A stretch of 55,842 nucleotides of DNA from positions 1 through 55,842 of the forward strand of contig CAJTEN010000031.1 of the NCBI GenBank assembly GCA_910575245.1. The letters are read 5' to 3'. This stretch comes from Clostridia bacterium (GTDB lineage: Bacteria > Bacillota > Clostridia > Lachnospirales > Lachnospiraceae). This document shows positions 34,343 to 43,349 of the stretch, one piece after another. Every line of letters starts with the position of its first letter. Positions within the stretch are counted from its first letter, which is position 1. The notes under the pieces were generated by a model that saw only the letters and a list, made by a program, of their open reading frames with translations, made no database searches and was not told where the DNA came from. The position numbers and the translations under genes are program-made.

Positions 34343-35437
34343 TTCGGGAAATCCTTAAATATGAGCATGCTGAAGACATTCTTCGAGATTGGTTGTAAGA
34401 AAGAGTTATTTGCAGGATTGAAGATTTCAGAGGAAGCGGAGTTGTGCCAGAAATATATGGGCCAGTTTCCTGTCATATCCATTTCTCTTAAGGGAGTAAA
34501 CGGTAATGATTATTCTGCGGCCCGTTCTATGCTGTGTTCTGTAATCGGGGCGGAGGCCATGCGGTTTCAGTTCCTGTCGGAAAGTGAAAGACTGACGGAT
34601 AAAGAAAAGAAACAGTACAATCAGCTGACGATGATAGATGAATCCAATCAGGAAAGTTTTCTGATGCCGGATGCGGTTTTGAAAGATAGTTTAAAAACAT
34701 TATCCAATCTTCTGCACAGGCATTACGGGAAGAAAGTGATACTGCTGATTGATGAATATGATGTGCCTCTTTCCAAGGCAAACGGCAAAGGTTATTACGA
34801 CCAGATGGTTCTTCTGATAAGGGGACTTTTTGAACAGGCGCTTAAAACAAATGATAATCTTTATTTTGCCGTAATGACGGGCTGCCTTCGGGTGGCAAAG
34901 GAAAGTATTTTTATAGGACTTAACAATCTTAAAGTACTGTCGGTCACGAGCGTAAGGTTTGATGAATATTTCGGCTTTACCGACGAGGAAGTTAAAACAA
35001 TGCTTGCTTGTTATGGTCTTACGAATTATTATGATACGGTGAAAGAATGGTATGACGGTTACCGATTCGGGAATGTGGATGTGTATTGTCCGTGGGATGT
35101 GATCAATTATATCGATGAACTCAGAGAGGATCAGACACTTGCACCGAAGAATTACTGGTCGGATACGAGCAGTAATGATGTGGTACGGCATTTTATTGAA
35201 AAGGTAGGGCAGGGGCTGGCCAAACGTGAGATTGAATCCTTGATTGCGGGAGAATCAGTAGAGAAAGAGATTCATCAGGAACTGACTTATGATCAGCTGT
35301 ATGATTCTGCCGATAATATATGGAGTCTTTTATTTACAACAGGGTATCTTACACAGCGCGGCAAGCCGGAGGGAGATTTGTTCCGGCTGGCTATTCCTAA
35401 TATGGAGATCCGGAAGATATTTACAGGGATGCTGTGA
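34343..35437 (+). pseudogene. AAA-ATPase-like / PD-(D/E)XK protein, truncated at both ends
   Basis: Third paralogue in the window. In-frame similarity begins at FGKSLNMSMLKTFFEI (34343), i.e. inside Walker A, with a stop just upstream, so about 70 N-terminal residues are gone. Then KKVILLIDEYDVPLSKANGK (Walker B), AVMTGCLRVAKESIFIGLNN, WYDGYRFGNVDVYCPWDV and FTTGYLTQRGKPEGDLFRLA. It stops at 35437 after RKIFTGML, before the whole PDDEXK nuclease domain. The upstream break adjoins the palindromic element at 34031-34252. Non-functional. Confidence 0.85.
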
Positions 35438-35491
35438 GCGGATTTCTTGTAACTTCTGTTGAAAACTATTTACATAAACTTGACGCAGAAG

Positions 35492-35526
35492 AACTGCCGC
35501 CTCACCGGATCACAGGCGGCAGTTTT
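35492..35526 (+). terminator. rho-independent terminator before the response-regulator gene
   Basis: AACTGCCGCCT (35492-35502) pairs perfectly with AGGCGGCAGTT (35514-35524), followed by TT and an A/T tract. It isolates the BceRS-like operon from the truncated upstream gene. Confidence 0.8.
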
Positions 35527-35562
35527 ATCATGAATTGCACAATGGAAAGCGGGGTAAATACA

Positions 35563-36234
35563 ATGATCACCATCTACTACATTGAGGATGACGAAAATAT
35601 CTCCCATATGGTCAGAGAATTTCTGGGCCGGCATGGTTACAGCGTCTCGGTCTTTTCAACGATTGCGGATGCGAAGCAGGCTCTTTATAAGACACTTCCT
35701 GCGCTGGCTCTGATAGACTGGAATATGCCGGATGGCAGCGGAAGCACATTCTGTCAATGGATCCGCTCGAACTGGAAGGAATTGCCGGTTATTTTTATCA
35801 CCGTCCGCGGCGACTCTGTCGATATCGTTTCCGGTTTTCAGACCGGTGCGGATGATTATGTGGTCAAACCCTTTGAACTGGAGGTGCTTCTTTCCCGGAT
35901 CCAGGCACTGCTTAGAAGAAGCGGGAATGTATCGGCCAGATATTTGTCCTGCGGCAGCATTTCGCTGGATAAGGAGAAAAGGCGGGTATGCTGCGGCAGG
36001 GAAGAAATCGCCCTCAGCCCGGCAGAATATCAGCTGCTGCTCTGTATGATGGAAAACAAAGGCAGAATCGTCACGCGGCAGTCCCTGTTAGAGGGAGTCT
36101 GGGATATTCATGGCAGCTTCGTCAATGATAATACGCTGACAGTCACTATGAAGCGCCTGCGGGAAAAGCTGCACCAGCCGACATGCCTGAAGACGGTCAG
36201 AAGTGTGGGCTACTGTATGGAGGATGTATCATAA
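35563..36234 (+). CDS. OmpR-family response regulator (BceR-like)
   Basis: 223 aa from ATG 35563; the frame continues upstream through the terminator, so that part is not coding. Receiver domain: YIEDDEN acidic pocket, phospho-acceptor Asp52 in LALIDWNMPDGSG, and ADDYVVKPFELEVLLSRI with the conserved Lys. The C-terminal winged helix (REEIALSPAEYQLLLCMMEN, NTLTVTMKRLREKL, TVRSVGYCM) binds promoter direct repeats. It is followed by the kinase gene and an ABC transporter in the order typical of peptide-antibiotic detoxification loci. GGGG precedes the start. Confidence 0.9.
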   Translation: MITIYYIEDDENISHMVREFLGRHGYSVSVFSTIADAKQALYKTLPALALIDWNMPDGSGSTFCQWIRSNWKELPVIFITVRGDSVDIVSGFQTGADDYVVKPFELEVLLSRIQALLRRSGNVSARYLSCGSISLDKEKRRVCCGREEIALSPAEYQLLLCMMENKGRIVTRQSLLEGVWDIHGSFVNDNTLTVTMKRLREKLHQPTCLKTVRSVGYCMEDVS

Positions 36235-36324
36235 GCTTCCGGCTGCCACGCCTGATTGTATCGACGATGCTGCCGACATCGCCGGGAATCCACCCAAACT
36301 GCCACAAGGAGGGTATACACAATT

Positions 36325-37533
36325 ATGATTGAAAGAAAAAACACTGCCATTATGGCAGGCTTTGTGCTTGCTGTCAGTCTGCTATCCACTGCCCTTACCG
36401 CTTTTTTTTTATCAAAATATGACAGCCATAAGCATACCCAGGTGCTGGGACAAATCTGTCAGGGAATCGTTGACAATCTGGACCATGCACCGGAAGCGGA
36501 GCAGGCAGTTCTGACAGCGCTGAATGAATACACATACAGACCGGCAGGAGCGGAACAGGAAAATATCCTGCAGGACTATGGTTATCACCGGACCGATTTT
36601 CTGAGACATGGGAGTGGAAATGTGGGTCTTTTTATATTGGCAGGATTTTTGGCGGGAGGGTTGTTGTTTCTTGGTACGTTTTTGTTTTGGAACAGCAGGG
36701 AAAGAAGCCGCATCAAGGCCTTGACGGATTATCTTGAAAAGGTGAATGCCGGCGGCAACGGCGTCCTTTTCCGGACAGGGGAGGATGAGTTCTCCAAACT
36801 GCAGGACGAAATCTACAAGACTGTCACCGAGCTGTATCAGACGAGGGATGCGGCAGTTGAAGCCAGGAACCGTTTCGCGGAGAATCTTTATAATATTGCC
36901 CATCAAATCAAAACGCCGGTTACTTCCATATCATTATCCGTGCAGATGATGGGCAGAGATTTCTTTATGAATACTAAAGCTTTAAAATATGCAGAACAGA
37001 TCATGCGGCAGACCGCCCACCTGACGTATCTGGAAGAAGCCCTTCTTCTGCTGTCCCGCATCGATGCAGGCACATTAACTTTACAGAAAAGGGAGACCGA
37101 CGTGTTCACGCTTCTTGTCTTGTCGGCCGATAATCTGCAGGAGCTCTTTCAGAAGTCAGGTATCACAGTCGATATACCGGAAGCAGGAGAAATGACGATC
37201 TGCGTAGATATGGACTGGACGATGGAAGCGGTCATGAATCTTTTGAAGAATTGTATGGAGCATACGCCTTTTGGCGGAGTTGTTCACTGTTCCTGTGAGC
37301 AGAATCCCCTGTATACACAGATCCGCATCTGGGACACGGGCACTGGATTTGCCGTCGAGGACATTCCGCATCTTTTCGAACGTTTTTACCGGGGAAAGGA
37401 TGCGGTAAGCGGCGGGATCGGCATAGGACTGGCGCTCTCTAAGACGATCATCGAACGCCAGAACGGGACGGTCACGGCCCGCAATCTTCCTGAAGGCGGG
37501 GCATGCTTCGAGATTCGGTTTTACTGTCACTGA
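36325..37533 (+). CDS. sensor histidine kinase (BceS-like context)
   Basis: 402 aa from ATG 36325 with AGGAGGG 11 nt upstream. Two membrane helices (MAGFVLAVSLLSTALTAFFL and about residues 95-120) enclose a sensor loop of about 70 residues, longer than in the classical intramembrane-sensing BceS. The H box is YNIAHQIKTPVTSISL, N box MNLLKNCMEHTPFGG, G boxes WDTGTGF and GGIGIGLALSKTI. It should phosphorylate the adjacent response regulator. In Bce systems the kinase reads the transporter's activity rather than the drug itself; that is inferred for this one. Confidence 0.88.
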   Translation: MIERKNTAIMAGFVLAVSLLSTALTAFFLSKYDSHKHTQVLGQICQGIVDNLDHAPEAEQAVLTALNEYTYRPAGAEQENILQDYGYHRTDFLRHGSGNVGLFILAGFLAGGLLFLGTFLFWNSRERSRIKALTDYLEKVNAGGNGVLFRTGEDEFSKLQDEIYKTVTELYQTRDAAVEARNRFAENLYNIAHQIKTPVTSISLSVQMMGRDFFMNTKALKYAEQIMRQTAHLTYLEEALLLLSRIDAGTLTLQKRETDVFTLLVLSADNLQELFQKSGITVDIPEAGEMTICVDMDWTMEAVMNLLKNCMEHTPFGGVVHCSCEQNPLYTQIRIWDTGTGFAVEDIPHLFERFYRGKDAVSGGIGIGLALSKTIIERQNGTVTARNLPEGGACFEIRFYCH

Positions 37534-37595
37534 GTTGTCACTTTTGGGTTTCATAATAGAACATGTTACAATTCATTGACAGGAGGGAATTTAAA

Positions 37596-38276
37596 TTGGA
37601 AATTTTAAAATGTGAAGGAGTCGGAAAGACTTACGGCGGAGGCGGCAGTCAGGTCGCAGCCCTGAAGAAGATTGATCTGTCTGTGGAAAAGGGGGAATTC
37701 GTGGCAATCGTTGGGGCATCCGGTTCGGGAAAGTCAACACTGCTGCATATACTTGGCAGCGTTGATAAGCCCACAGAGGGGCGGGTGACCATCGATGGGA
37801 CGGATCTTGCGTCCCTGAATGCGAAACAGGCGGCAATTTTCAGGCGCAGGAAGGTGGGGATGATCTATCAGTTTTATAACCTGATTCCTACGCTCACCAT
37901 CCGGAAGAATATCCTGATGCCGCTTTTGCTGGATAAGAAGAAACCGAATCAGGAATACTTTGAACAGATCGTGCAGTCGCTGGGAATCGGAGACAAGCTG
38001 GAAGCGCTTCCTGGCCAGCTGTCGGGCGGCCAGCAGCAGCGGGCAGCTATTGCCCGGTCTCTGATCTACCGTCCGGCCCTGCTGCTGGCGGACGAGCCTA
38101 CGGGCAATCTGGATCAGAAAAATTCCAGAGAGATTGTCGATATGCTGAAGCTTTCCAACCGCAATTTGGTGCAGACCATTGTGCTGATCACCCATGACGA
38201 GAAGATCGCTTTGGAGGCGGACCGGATCGTAACCATAGAAGACGGGCGCATCCTGAGTGATGAGAAACGGAGGTGA
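37596..38276 (+). CDS. ABC transporter ATP-binding protein (BceA/MacB type)
   Basis: 226 aa. A TTG start at 37596 is chosen because AGGAGGG sits 8 nt upstream and the product then begins (M)EILKCEGVGKTYG, the normal family start; the frame extends further but without a site. Walker A GASGSGKST, Q loop YQFYNLIPTLTIRKN, signature LSGGQQQRAAIARSL, Walker B LLLADEPTGNLD and switch His in LITHDEK are all intact. It powers the FtsX-type permease encoded 5 nt downstream. Confidence 0.92.
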   Translation: MEILKCEGVGKTYGGGGSQVAALKKIDLSVEKGEFVAIVGASGSGKSTLLHILGSVDKPTEGRVTIDGTDLASLNAKQAAIFRRRKVGMIYQFYNLIPTLTIRKNILMPLLLDKKKPNQEYFEQIVQSLGIGDKLEALPGQLSGGQQQRAAIARSLIYRPALLLADEPTGNLDQKNSREIVDMLKLSNRNLVQTIVLITHDEKIALEADRIVTIEDGRILSDEKRR

Positions 38277-38281
38277 GACAG

Positions 38282-40504
38282 ATGTGGAAGGATTATTCAG
38301 CAAGCTATATCAAAAATAACCGGGCATCCGGCGTATCCGTTATGACGGCGGCCTTTATTTCCGCGCTGCTCCTGTCTTTGCTTTGCAGCTTATTTTATAA
38401 TGTATGGATCTATGAAGTGGAGTATACCAAGGTGGAGGAAGGCGACTGGCAGGGGCGCATTACGGGAGAGTTAAGCGCAGAGGACCTGCAGCTTATGGAA
38501 ATGCATGCCAATGTGGAGCGGGCAGTCATTAATGAAGAACTGTCTGAGGGAAAGAGTATCGTGGCGGATATTTATTTCAAAAACATGAGACGGATTTTTC
38601 AGGATCTGCCCCAGATTGCCGAATCGGTGGGAATTCCGGAGCAGTTTGTCTCCTACCACTATGCGCTGTTGAATCTGTATCTGATCCGGGATGCAAAGGA
38701 CACGGCGCTGCGCTGGGTTTTCCCGTTCTCATTGTTGGTCGTGGCAGCAGCCTGCCTGTCGTTAGTCATGGTCATTCATAATGCATTCGCGGTGTCAATG
38801 AATGCCCGCATCCATCAGTTCGGGATTCTTTCCAGTATCGGAGCCACACCGGGACAGATTCGTACCTGTCTGCTGCAGGAGACCATTGTGTTGTGTGCGG
38901 CGCCGGTTGCGGCAGGCAGCCTGCTTGGAATCCTGCTCAGTATGGGAATGTATACGGCTATCAATGTGTATATGTCAGGTGTGAACAGGAGACTGGTATT
39001 GCCGTTTCGCTATCATCCGCTGCTCTTGGTAATATCGCTTCTGGCGGCGGCCTTTACGGTGGGGCTTTCCGCATGGATTCCGGCGGTTAAGCTCAGTAAG
39101 CTGACGCCCTTGGAAGCCATCAGAAATACCGGTGAACTGCAGCTGAAGAAGAAGAAGAAGTCCCGCATGCTGGCTGCTTTGTTCGGAATAGAAGGAGAAC
39201 TGGCCGGAAATGCACTGAAAGCGCAGAGAAAGGCCATGCGCACCGCCACGCTGTCTCTGGTTTTTTCCTTCCTTGCTTTTTCATTTATGATGTGCTTTTT
39301 TACGATTGTGATCATCAGCCAGAGAGAAACCTATTTCTTCAAATATCAGGACGCATGGGACGTGATGGTGACGGTAAAAGATACGGACATTGATTCTTTC
39401 GAAAAGGCGGAAGCCCTGCAGCAGGTGGACGGTGTGAAAAGCAGCGTGGTTTATCAGAAAGCATCGGCCAAAAGAACCGTTTCCGAAGAGGAAATCAGTG
39501 AGGAGATGCGGGCAGCCGGAGGGTTCGCGCATGCTTCGGAGCAATACGTATCCGCCACACCCGGCGGATGGCAGGTTAATGCGCCGCTGGTTATTATGGA
39601 TGATGCCGGTTTTTTGGAATATTGTGAGCAGATTGGGGCAGAATCGAGGTTGGATGGTGCGGTGATTCTGAACCGGACCAGAGATGCGGCGGATCCGAAT
39701 TTCCGGGAGAGACGTATCCTGCCTTATCTGACAGGAGACAGCCGGACAACGATTCTTGGGCAGGCCGGACAGGATGGAACCGCGGCAGGAGCTTCCGTAC
39801 AAATTCCGGTAACCGCCTATACGCTGGAGACGCCTGTTCTGCGGGAAGAATACGGGACGCTGGATTTCTATGAGTTGGTTCATTTTATCCCGGTCTCTCT
39901 CTGGCATGAGATCAAAGGGCAGATCGGAGGAGCCGAAGAGGACATTTATATCCGGATTCTGGGAGAAGACGGGGTGACGGAGGACAGACTGCATGAAATA
40001 GAAGAAGCGGTTTCAGAAATCCTGGGACGGATGTGTGAGGCGGAAACAGAAAATCGTCTGCAGGCAGTGCGCGACAATGACAAGATGTTCGACGGAATGA
40101 AGGCAGTCCTCAGTGTATTCTGCATCCTGCTGGCAACTATCGGTATCGGCAATGTGTTTTCCAACACATTCGGTTACGTGCGCCAGAGGAAAAGAGAATT
40201 TGCCCGCTATATGTCGGTAGGATTGACTCCCGGCGGCATGCAGAAAATATTCTTTGTGGAAGCCCTTGTGGTTGCGGGACGTCCGGTACTGATCGCCCTG
40301 CCGGTAAATGTGGTGGCGGTGGTTCTTTTCATCAAGGCAAGCTATCTGGAGCCGATGCTCTTTGTACGGGAGACGCCGTTTCTGCCGATTCTTGTGTTTA
40401 TTCTGGCTATTTTCGGTTTCGTGGCGCTGGCTTATTATCTGGGTGCGAAGAAGGTTCTGGGAAGCAGCCTGACGGATGCGCTGCGGGATGATACGGTGCT
40501 GTAA
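38282..40504 (+). CDS. FtsX-type ABC permease, antimicrobial-peptide detoxification (BceB-like)
   Basis: 740 aa from ATG 38282, with GGAGG 8 nt upstream. It has two FtsX modules: a helix near residue 20-40, helices around 150-260 with IHQFGILSSIGATPGQIRTC, a helix near 325-345, a large extracytoplasmic region of about 250 residues, then FSNTFGYVRQRKREFARYMS and the last three helices. It ends GSSLTDALRDDTVL. Together with the ATPase and the two-component pair it forms a module that senses and removes peptide antibiotics acting on lipid II intermediates; the substrate here is not known. A terminator follows. Confidence 0.85.
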   Translation: MWKDYSASYIKNNRASGVSVMTAAFISALLLSLLCSLFYNVWIYEVEYTKVEEGDWQGRITGELSAEDLQLMEMHANVERAVINEELSEGKSIVADIYFKNMRRIFQDLPQIAESVGIPEQFVSYHYALLNLYLIRDAKDTALRWVFPFSLLVVAAACLSLVMVIHNAFAVSMNARIHQFGILSSIGATPGQIRTCLLQETIVLCAAPVAAGSLLGILLSMGMYTAINVYMSGVNRRLVLPFRYHPLLLVISLLAAAFTVGLSAWIPAVKLSKLTPLEAIRNTGELQLKKKKKSRMLAALFGIEGELAGNALKAQRKAMRTATLSLVFSFLAFSFMMCFFTIVIISQRETYFFKYQDAWDVMVTVKDTDIDSFEKAEALQQVDGVKSSVVYQKASAKRTVSEEEISEEMRAAGGFAHASEQYVSATPGGWQVNAPLVIMDDAGFLEYCEQIGAESRLDGAVILNRTRDAADPNFRERRILPYLTGDSRTTILGQAGQDGTAAGASVQIPVTAYTLETPVLREEYGTLDFYELVHFIPVSLWHEIKGQIGGAEEDIYIRILGEDGVTEDRLHEIEEAVSEILGRMCEAETENRLQAVRDNDKMFDGMKAVLSVFCILLATIGIGNVFSNTFGYVRQRKREFARYMSVGLTPGGMQKIFFVEALVVAGRPVLIALPVNVVAVVLFIKASYLEPMLFVRETPFLPILVFILAIFGFVALAYYLGAKKVLGSSLTDALRDDTVL

Positions 40505-40626
40505 GAATCGGACTGTAAATGAGCGTAATTCCCGATCGGAAGGGTTTAACCAAACATTTGTATGGCATTTTTCTGTAATACTTTTGGTAAGTGGAAGAAT
40601 TTTTTTCTATAACTGATAAAAAATAT

Positions 40627-40668
40627 AAGGGTACAGTCAGTTTTCGGAAGTGACTGTGCCCTTGTGTT
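40627..40668 (+). terminator. terminator after the BceB-like gene
   Basis: AAGGGTACAGTCA (40627-40639) pairs with TGACTGTGCCCTT (40651-40663) with one G-U-type mismatch, followed by a T-rich tail. It separates the ABC module from the flagellar genes. Confidence 0.8.
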
Positions 40669-40750
40669 ATTTTATCAAATGGATATGAATTACATGAAGT
40701 TAATCGTAGTGTGCGTCGGCAGATTTAGTCCACAAAAATGATTTCTCCCC

Positions 40751-40777
40751 TAAAGTCTTGCCGGAATCATCCGATAA
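40751..40777 (+). promoter_or_regulatory. sigma-28 (SigD/FliA) promoter of flgM
   Basis: TAAA (40751-40754) and CCGATAA (40771-40777) with 16 nt between, the sigma-28 pattern TAAA-N15-GCCGATAA apart from the first G. It lies 40 bp before flgM and uses the same spacing as the flagellin promoter at 54835. Confidence 0.8.
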
Positions 40778-40816
40778 ACTTAGTGAAAGCAATTAACTTG
40801 AAAGGAGGAATATCCT

Positions 40817-41098
40817 ATGCGTATAGAGGCTTATACACAGGTACAACAGTTATATAATACGAATAAACCTGCTAAGGTACAGGGTAAGACACATGCATCT
40901 GCTGCAGACCGGATTCAGATCTCCAGTATCGGTAAGGATATTCAGATTGCTAAGAGCGCAGTGGCAGCAGCGCCGGATATCAGAGAAGAAGTGGTAGCGC
41001 CGATCAGGTCGGCTGTTTCGGATGGAACCTATCAGGTGAGTGCGGCAAGTTTTGCAGAGAAGCTTATGCAGAGATATGAAGAAATCGAAGGTCTGTAG
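40817..41098 (+). CDS. flgM: anti-sigma-28 factor FlgM
   Basis: 93 aa. The family motif is DRIQISSIGKDIQIAK at about residues 31-46, and the C-terminal helical region SAASFAEKLMQRYEEI binds the sigma factor. FlgM holds sigma-28 inactive until the hook is complete and FlgM is exported. ATG follows AAAGGAGG. It is first in the operon flgM-flgN-flgK-flgK-flgL-fliW-csrA and is itself behind a sigma-28 promoter, giving negative feedback. Confidence 0.92.
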   Translation: MRIEAYTQVQQLYNTNKPAKVQGKTHASAADRIQISSIGKDIQIAKSAVAAAPDIREEVVAPIRSAVSDGTYQVSAASFAEKLMQRYEEIEGL

Positions 41099-41122
41099 AC
41101 GCAGTGAAGGAGAGGTCTTAAC

Positions 41123-41641
41123 GTGGCGAGTTTAATGGAAGTCTTGATTGATGTTTTAGAGCAGGAAAATCAGGAATATGAGAAGCTGTTAAGCCTGTCC
41201 ATGAGGAAAACTTCCGTTATTGTGTCTGAGAATCTGGAAGAATTAACGAAGATCACGGATGAGGAGCAATTCATAGTAAGCAGGATTAATAATCTGGATA
41301 ATCAGAGAAATGAAGCTGTTAATGATATTGCGAGCGTACTTAACAAGGATGTTGACAAACTTAAAATTGTAGATTTGATCAGAATGTTGTCGGCGAGGCC
41401 GGAAGAACAGGAGAAGCTTGCGATTGTGTTCGATAAGCTGCGGGAGAACGTGCGCGGTGTGAAGAGAGCGAATGAGCAGAATCGTGAATTGATCAAGGAT
41501 GCACTGGAGCTGGTCCAGTTTAACATGAATGTTCTTCAGTCGATGAATAAGGCTCCGGAGTCTGCGAACTATAACAGGGGCGCTTACAATACCGGCGATA
41601 TGATCGGAACAAGTCATATGACTTTTGATGCAAAACAATAA
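41123..41641 (+). CDS. flgN: flagellar export chaperone FlgN
   Basis: 172 aa from a GTG start at 41123, with GGAGAGG 7 nt upstream. It is all helical (MEVLIDVLEQENQEYEKLLS, LSARPEEQEKLAIVFDKLRE, NRELIKDALELVQFNMNVLQ) and matches PF05130. It escorts FlgK and FlgL, encoded directly downstream, to the export gate and keeps them unfolded. The C-terminal 30 residues (NRGAYNTGDMIGTSHMTFDA) are disordered, as is usual in Clostridia. Confidence 0.88.
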   Translation: MASLMEVLIDVLEQENQEYEKLLSLSMRKTSVIVSENLEELTKITDEEQFIVSRINNLDNQRNEAVNDIASVLNKDVDKLKIVDLIRMLSARPEEQEKLAIVFDKLRENVRGVKRANEQNRELIKDALELVQFNMNVLQSMNKAPESANYNRGAYNTGDMIGTSHMTFDAKQ

Positions 41642-41661
41642 TTGTTAAGGACGGTGAAATT

Positions 41662-43314
41662 ATGTCATTAATGGGAAGCTTTTGGACGGGCGTATCAGGA
41701 TTACAAACTTCAAATAACGCGCTGAATACCACAGCGCATAACATGTCAAATCTGGACACCGAAGGTTATACAAGACAGCAGGTGGCCCAGGGAACCAGAC
41801 CTTATGTGACGATTTCCAAAGGGTCACCGAACTGGAAGCAGCTCGGTCTTGGTGTCAATTATTCCCTTACAAGACAGGAAAGAGATTATTTTTTGGATCT
41901 TAACTATCGTCGCGAGTCGGGGCGGAGTGCTTTTTATGATGTCTCGGTAGCTACGTTGGAAGAGATAGAGTATATATTGGGCGAATCCAATGAGGGGCAT
42001 GAGTTTTCGGAGTCCCTCACGAATTTCTGGACGTCGATACAGGAGTTGGGCAAGGATCCCACCAGTTCGGTGAATCAGAATCTGTTCGTGACCCGCGCTT
42101 ATGAGTTTGTGAACAGAGCGTCGGCTGTGTATACCAGCCTTTGCCAGTATCAGGATAATCTGAACAGGAATATTGTCAAGGAAGTAAATAATATCAATAA
42201 ATATGCACAGGAAATTGAGGAGCTCAACAGAAGGATTGTGTCCATTGAGGCAGGGCCGGAGCGGGCTAACGATCTGCGTGACCGCAGGAATCTTCTGCTG
42301 GATAAGCTGGCTCGGCTGGGAAACATTACTTATCGGGAAAATGAGGCCGGTTATGTAAGCGTCAGATTCGAGGACGTGGATCTGGTGCAGGGCGGCTTGG
42401 TCAATGAGATGAAATTATATACAGATCCTGAGACGGGTTTCTATACACCCTACTGGAGGATGCTGGCCAAGGGAAGTTATGACGAGAAGGGGAATTACGT
42501 CGTTACGGAGAAAGACATCGAAGGCGCGAAAGTATTTGATTTGAGCAGAGAGATATCCTCTGATCTGAATACAGATATCGGTTCCCTGAAGAGTATGCTC
42601 TTAGCAAGAGGCGATCACAGGGCAACTTATAAAGAAATACAGGATTATCCGCCGGATGCGGATCCTTCTGATCCGAGTCAGAAGGTAGAAGGCTGGTATA
42701 ATAACAATATTTCCCAGTCCATCGTTATGAATATACAGGCTGAGTTCGATCAGCTGATCCACCACATAGTGACGAAGATCAACGACATTCTCAGAGAAAC
42801 TGCTGATGAGGCGAAAGAAGCGGGCGATACGGAGTATCTGAGGGATGAGAACGGAGATCCGTATCAGATGTTCGTTAAGTCGGTCGAAGGGGATGACTGG
42901 ACGGTATCCAATATCATGGTCAACAGTGTGCTGCGCCAGAATCCTTCCTTGCTGGAATTCCGAAAGGAAGAACATTCGGAAGATATTCCGGCGATCGAGA
43001 AGCTGAAGAAGGCTTTCGAGGAGAAGATCTACACGTTGAATCCCAATGTGGAGACACCGCTCAGTTTTTCGGATTATTACAAGAACCTTGTGGCGCAGGT
43101 GGCGAATACGGGATCAGTGAACAGAGGCATTCAGGCCGGCCAGGTAGCAGCTACCGATACGCTTTTATATGCGAGAGAACAGGTTGTGGGGGTTTCTTCC
43201 GAGGAAGAACTGACCAGTATGATCAAGTTCCAGAACGCATATAATGCATCCAGCCGGTACATCAATGTGGTTGACGAGATGCTGGAGCATATTTTGACAA
43301 CATTAGGCAGATAA
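41662..43314 (+). CDS. flgK: hook-filament junction protein FlgK, first paralogue
   Basis: 550 aa. N-terminal flagellar rod/hook motif SGLQTSNNALNTTAHNMSNL, then DTEGYTRQQV; C-terminal FlgK motif LTSMIKFQNAYNASSRYINV with a coiled-coil close. These ends form the D0/D1 helical bundle of the hook-associated protein that joins hook and filament. It differs from the next gene (619 aa) in the whole middle part, which is shorter and acidic (EYILGESNEGHEFSESLTNF). ATG follows AAGGACGGTG. It is co-transcribed with flgN and the second flgK. Confidence 0.88.
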   Translation: MSLMGSFWTGVSGLQTSNNALNTTAHNMSNLDTEGYTRQQVAQGTRPYVTISKGSPNWKQLGLGVNYSLTRQERDYFLDLNYRRESGRSAFYDVSVATLEEIEYILGESNEGHEFSESLTNFWTSIQELGKDPTSSVNQNLFVTRAYEFVNRASAVYTSLCQYQDNLNRNIVKEVNNINKYAQEIEELNRRIVSIEAGPERANDLRDRRNLLLDKLARLGNITYRENEAGYVSVRFEDVDLVQGGLVNEMKLYTDPETGFYTPYWRMLAKGSYDEKGNYVVTEKDIEGAKVFDLSREISSDLNTDIGSLKSMLLARGDHRATYKEIQDYPPDADPSDPSQKVEGWYNNNISQSIVMNIQAEFDQLIHHIVTKINDILRETADEAKEAGDTEYLRDENGDPYQMFVKSVEGDDWTVSNIMVNSVLRQNPSLLEFRKEEHSEDIPAIEKLKKAFEEKIYTLNPNVETPLSFSDYYKNLVAQVANTGSVNRGIQAGQVAATDTLLYAREQVVGVSSEEELTSMIKFQNAYNASSRYINVVDEMLEHILTTLGR

Positions 43315-43349
43315 GACAGAGTGAAAGATAGCAGATAAGAGGTGGACAT

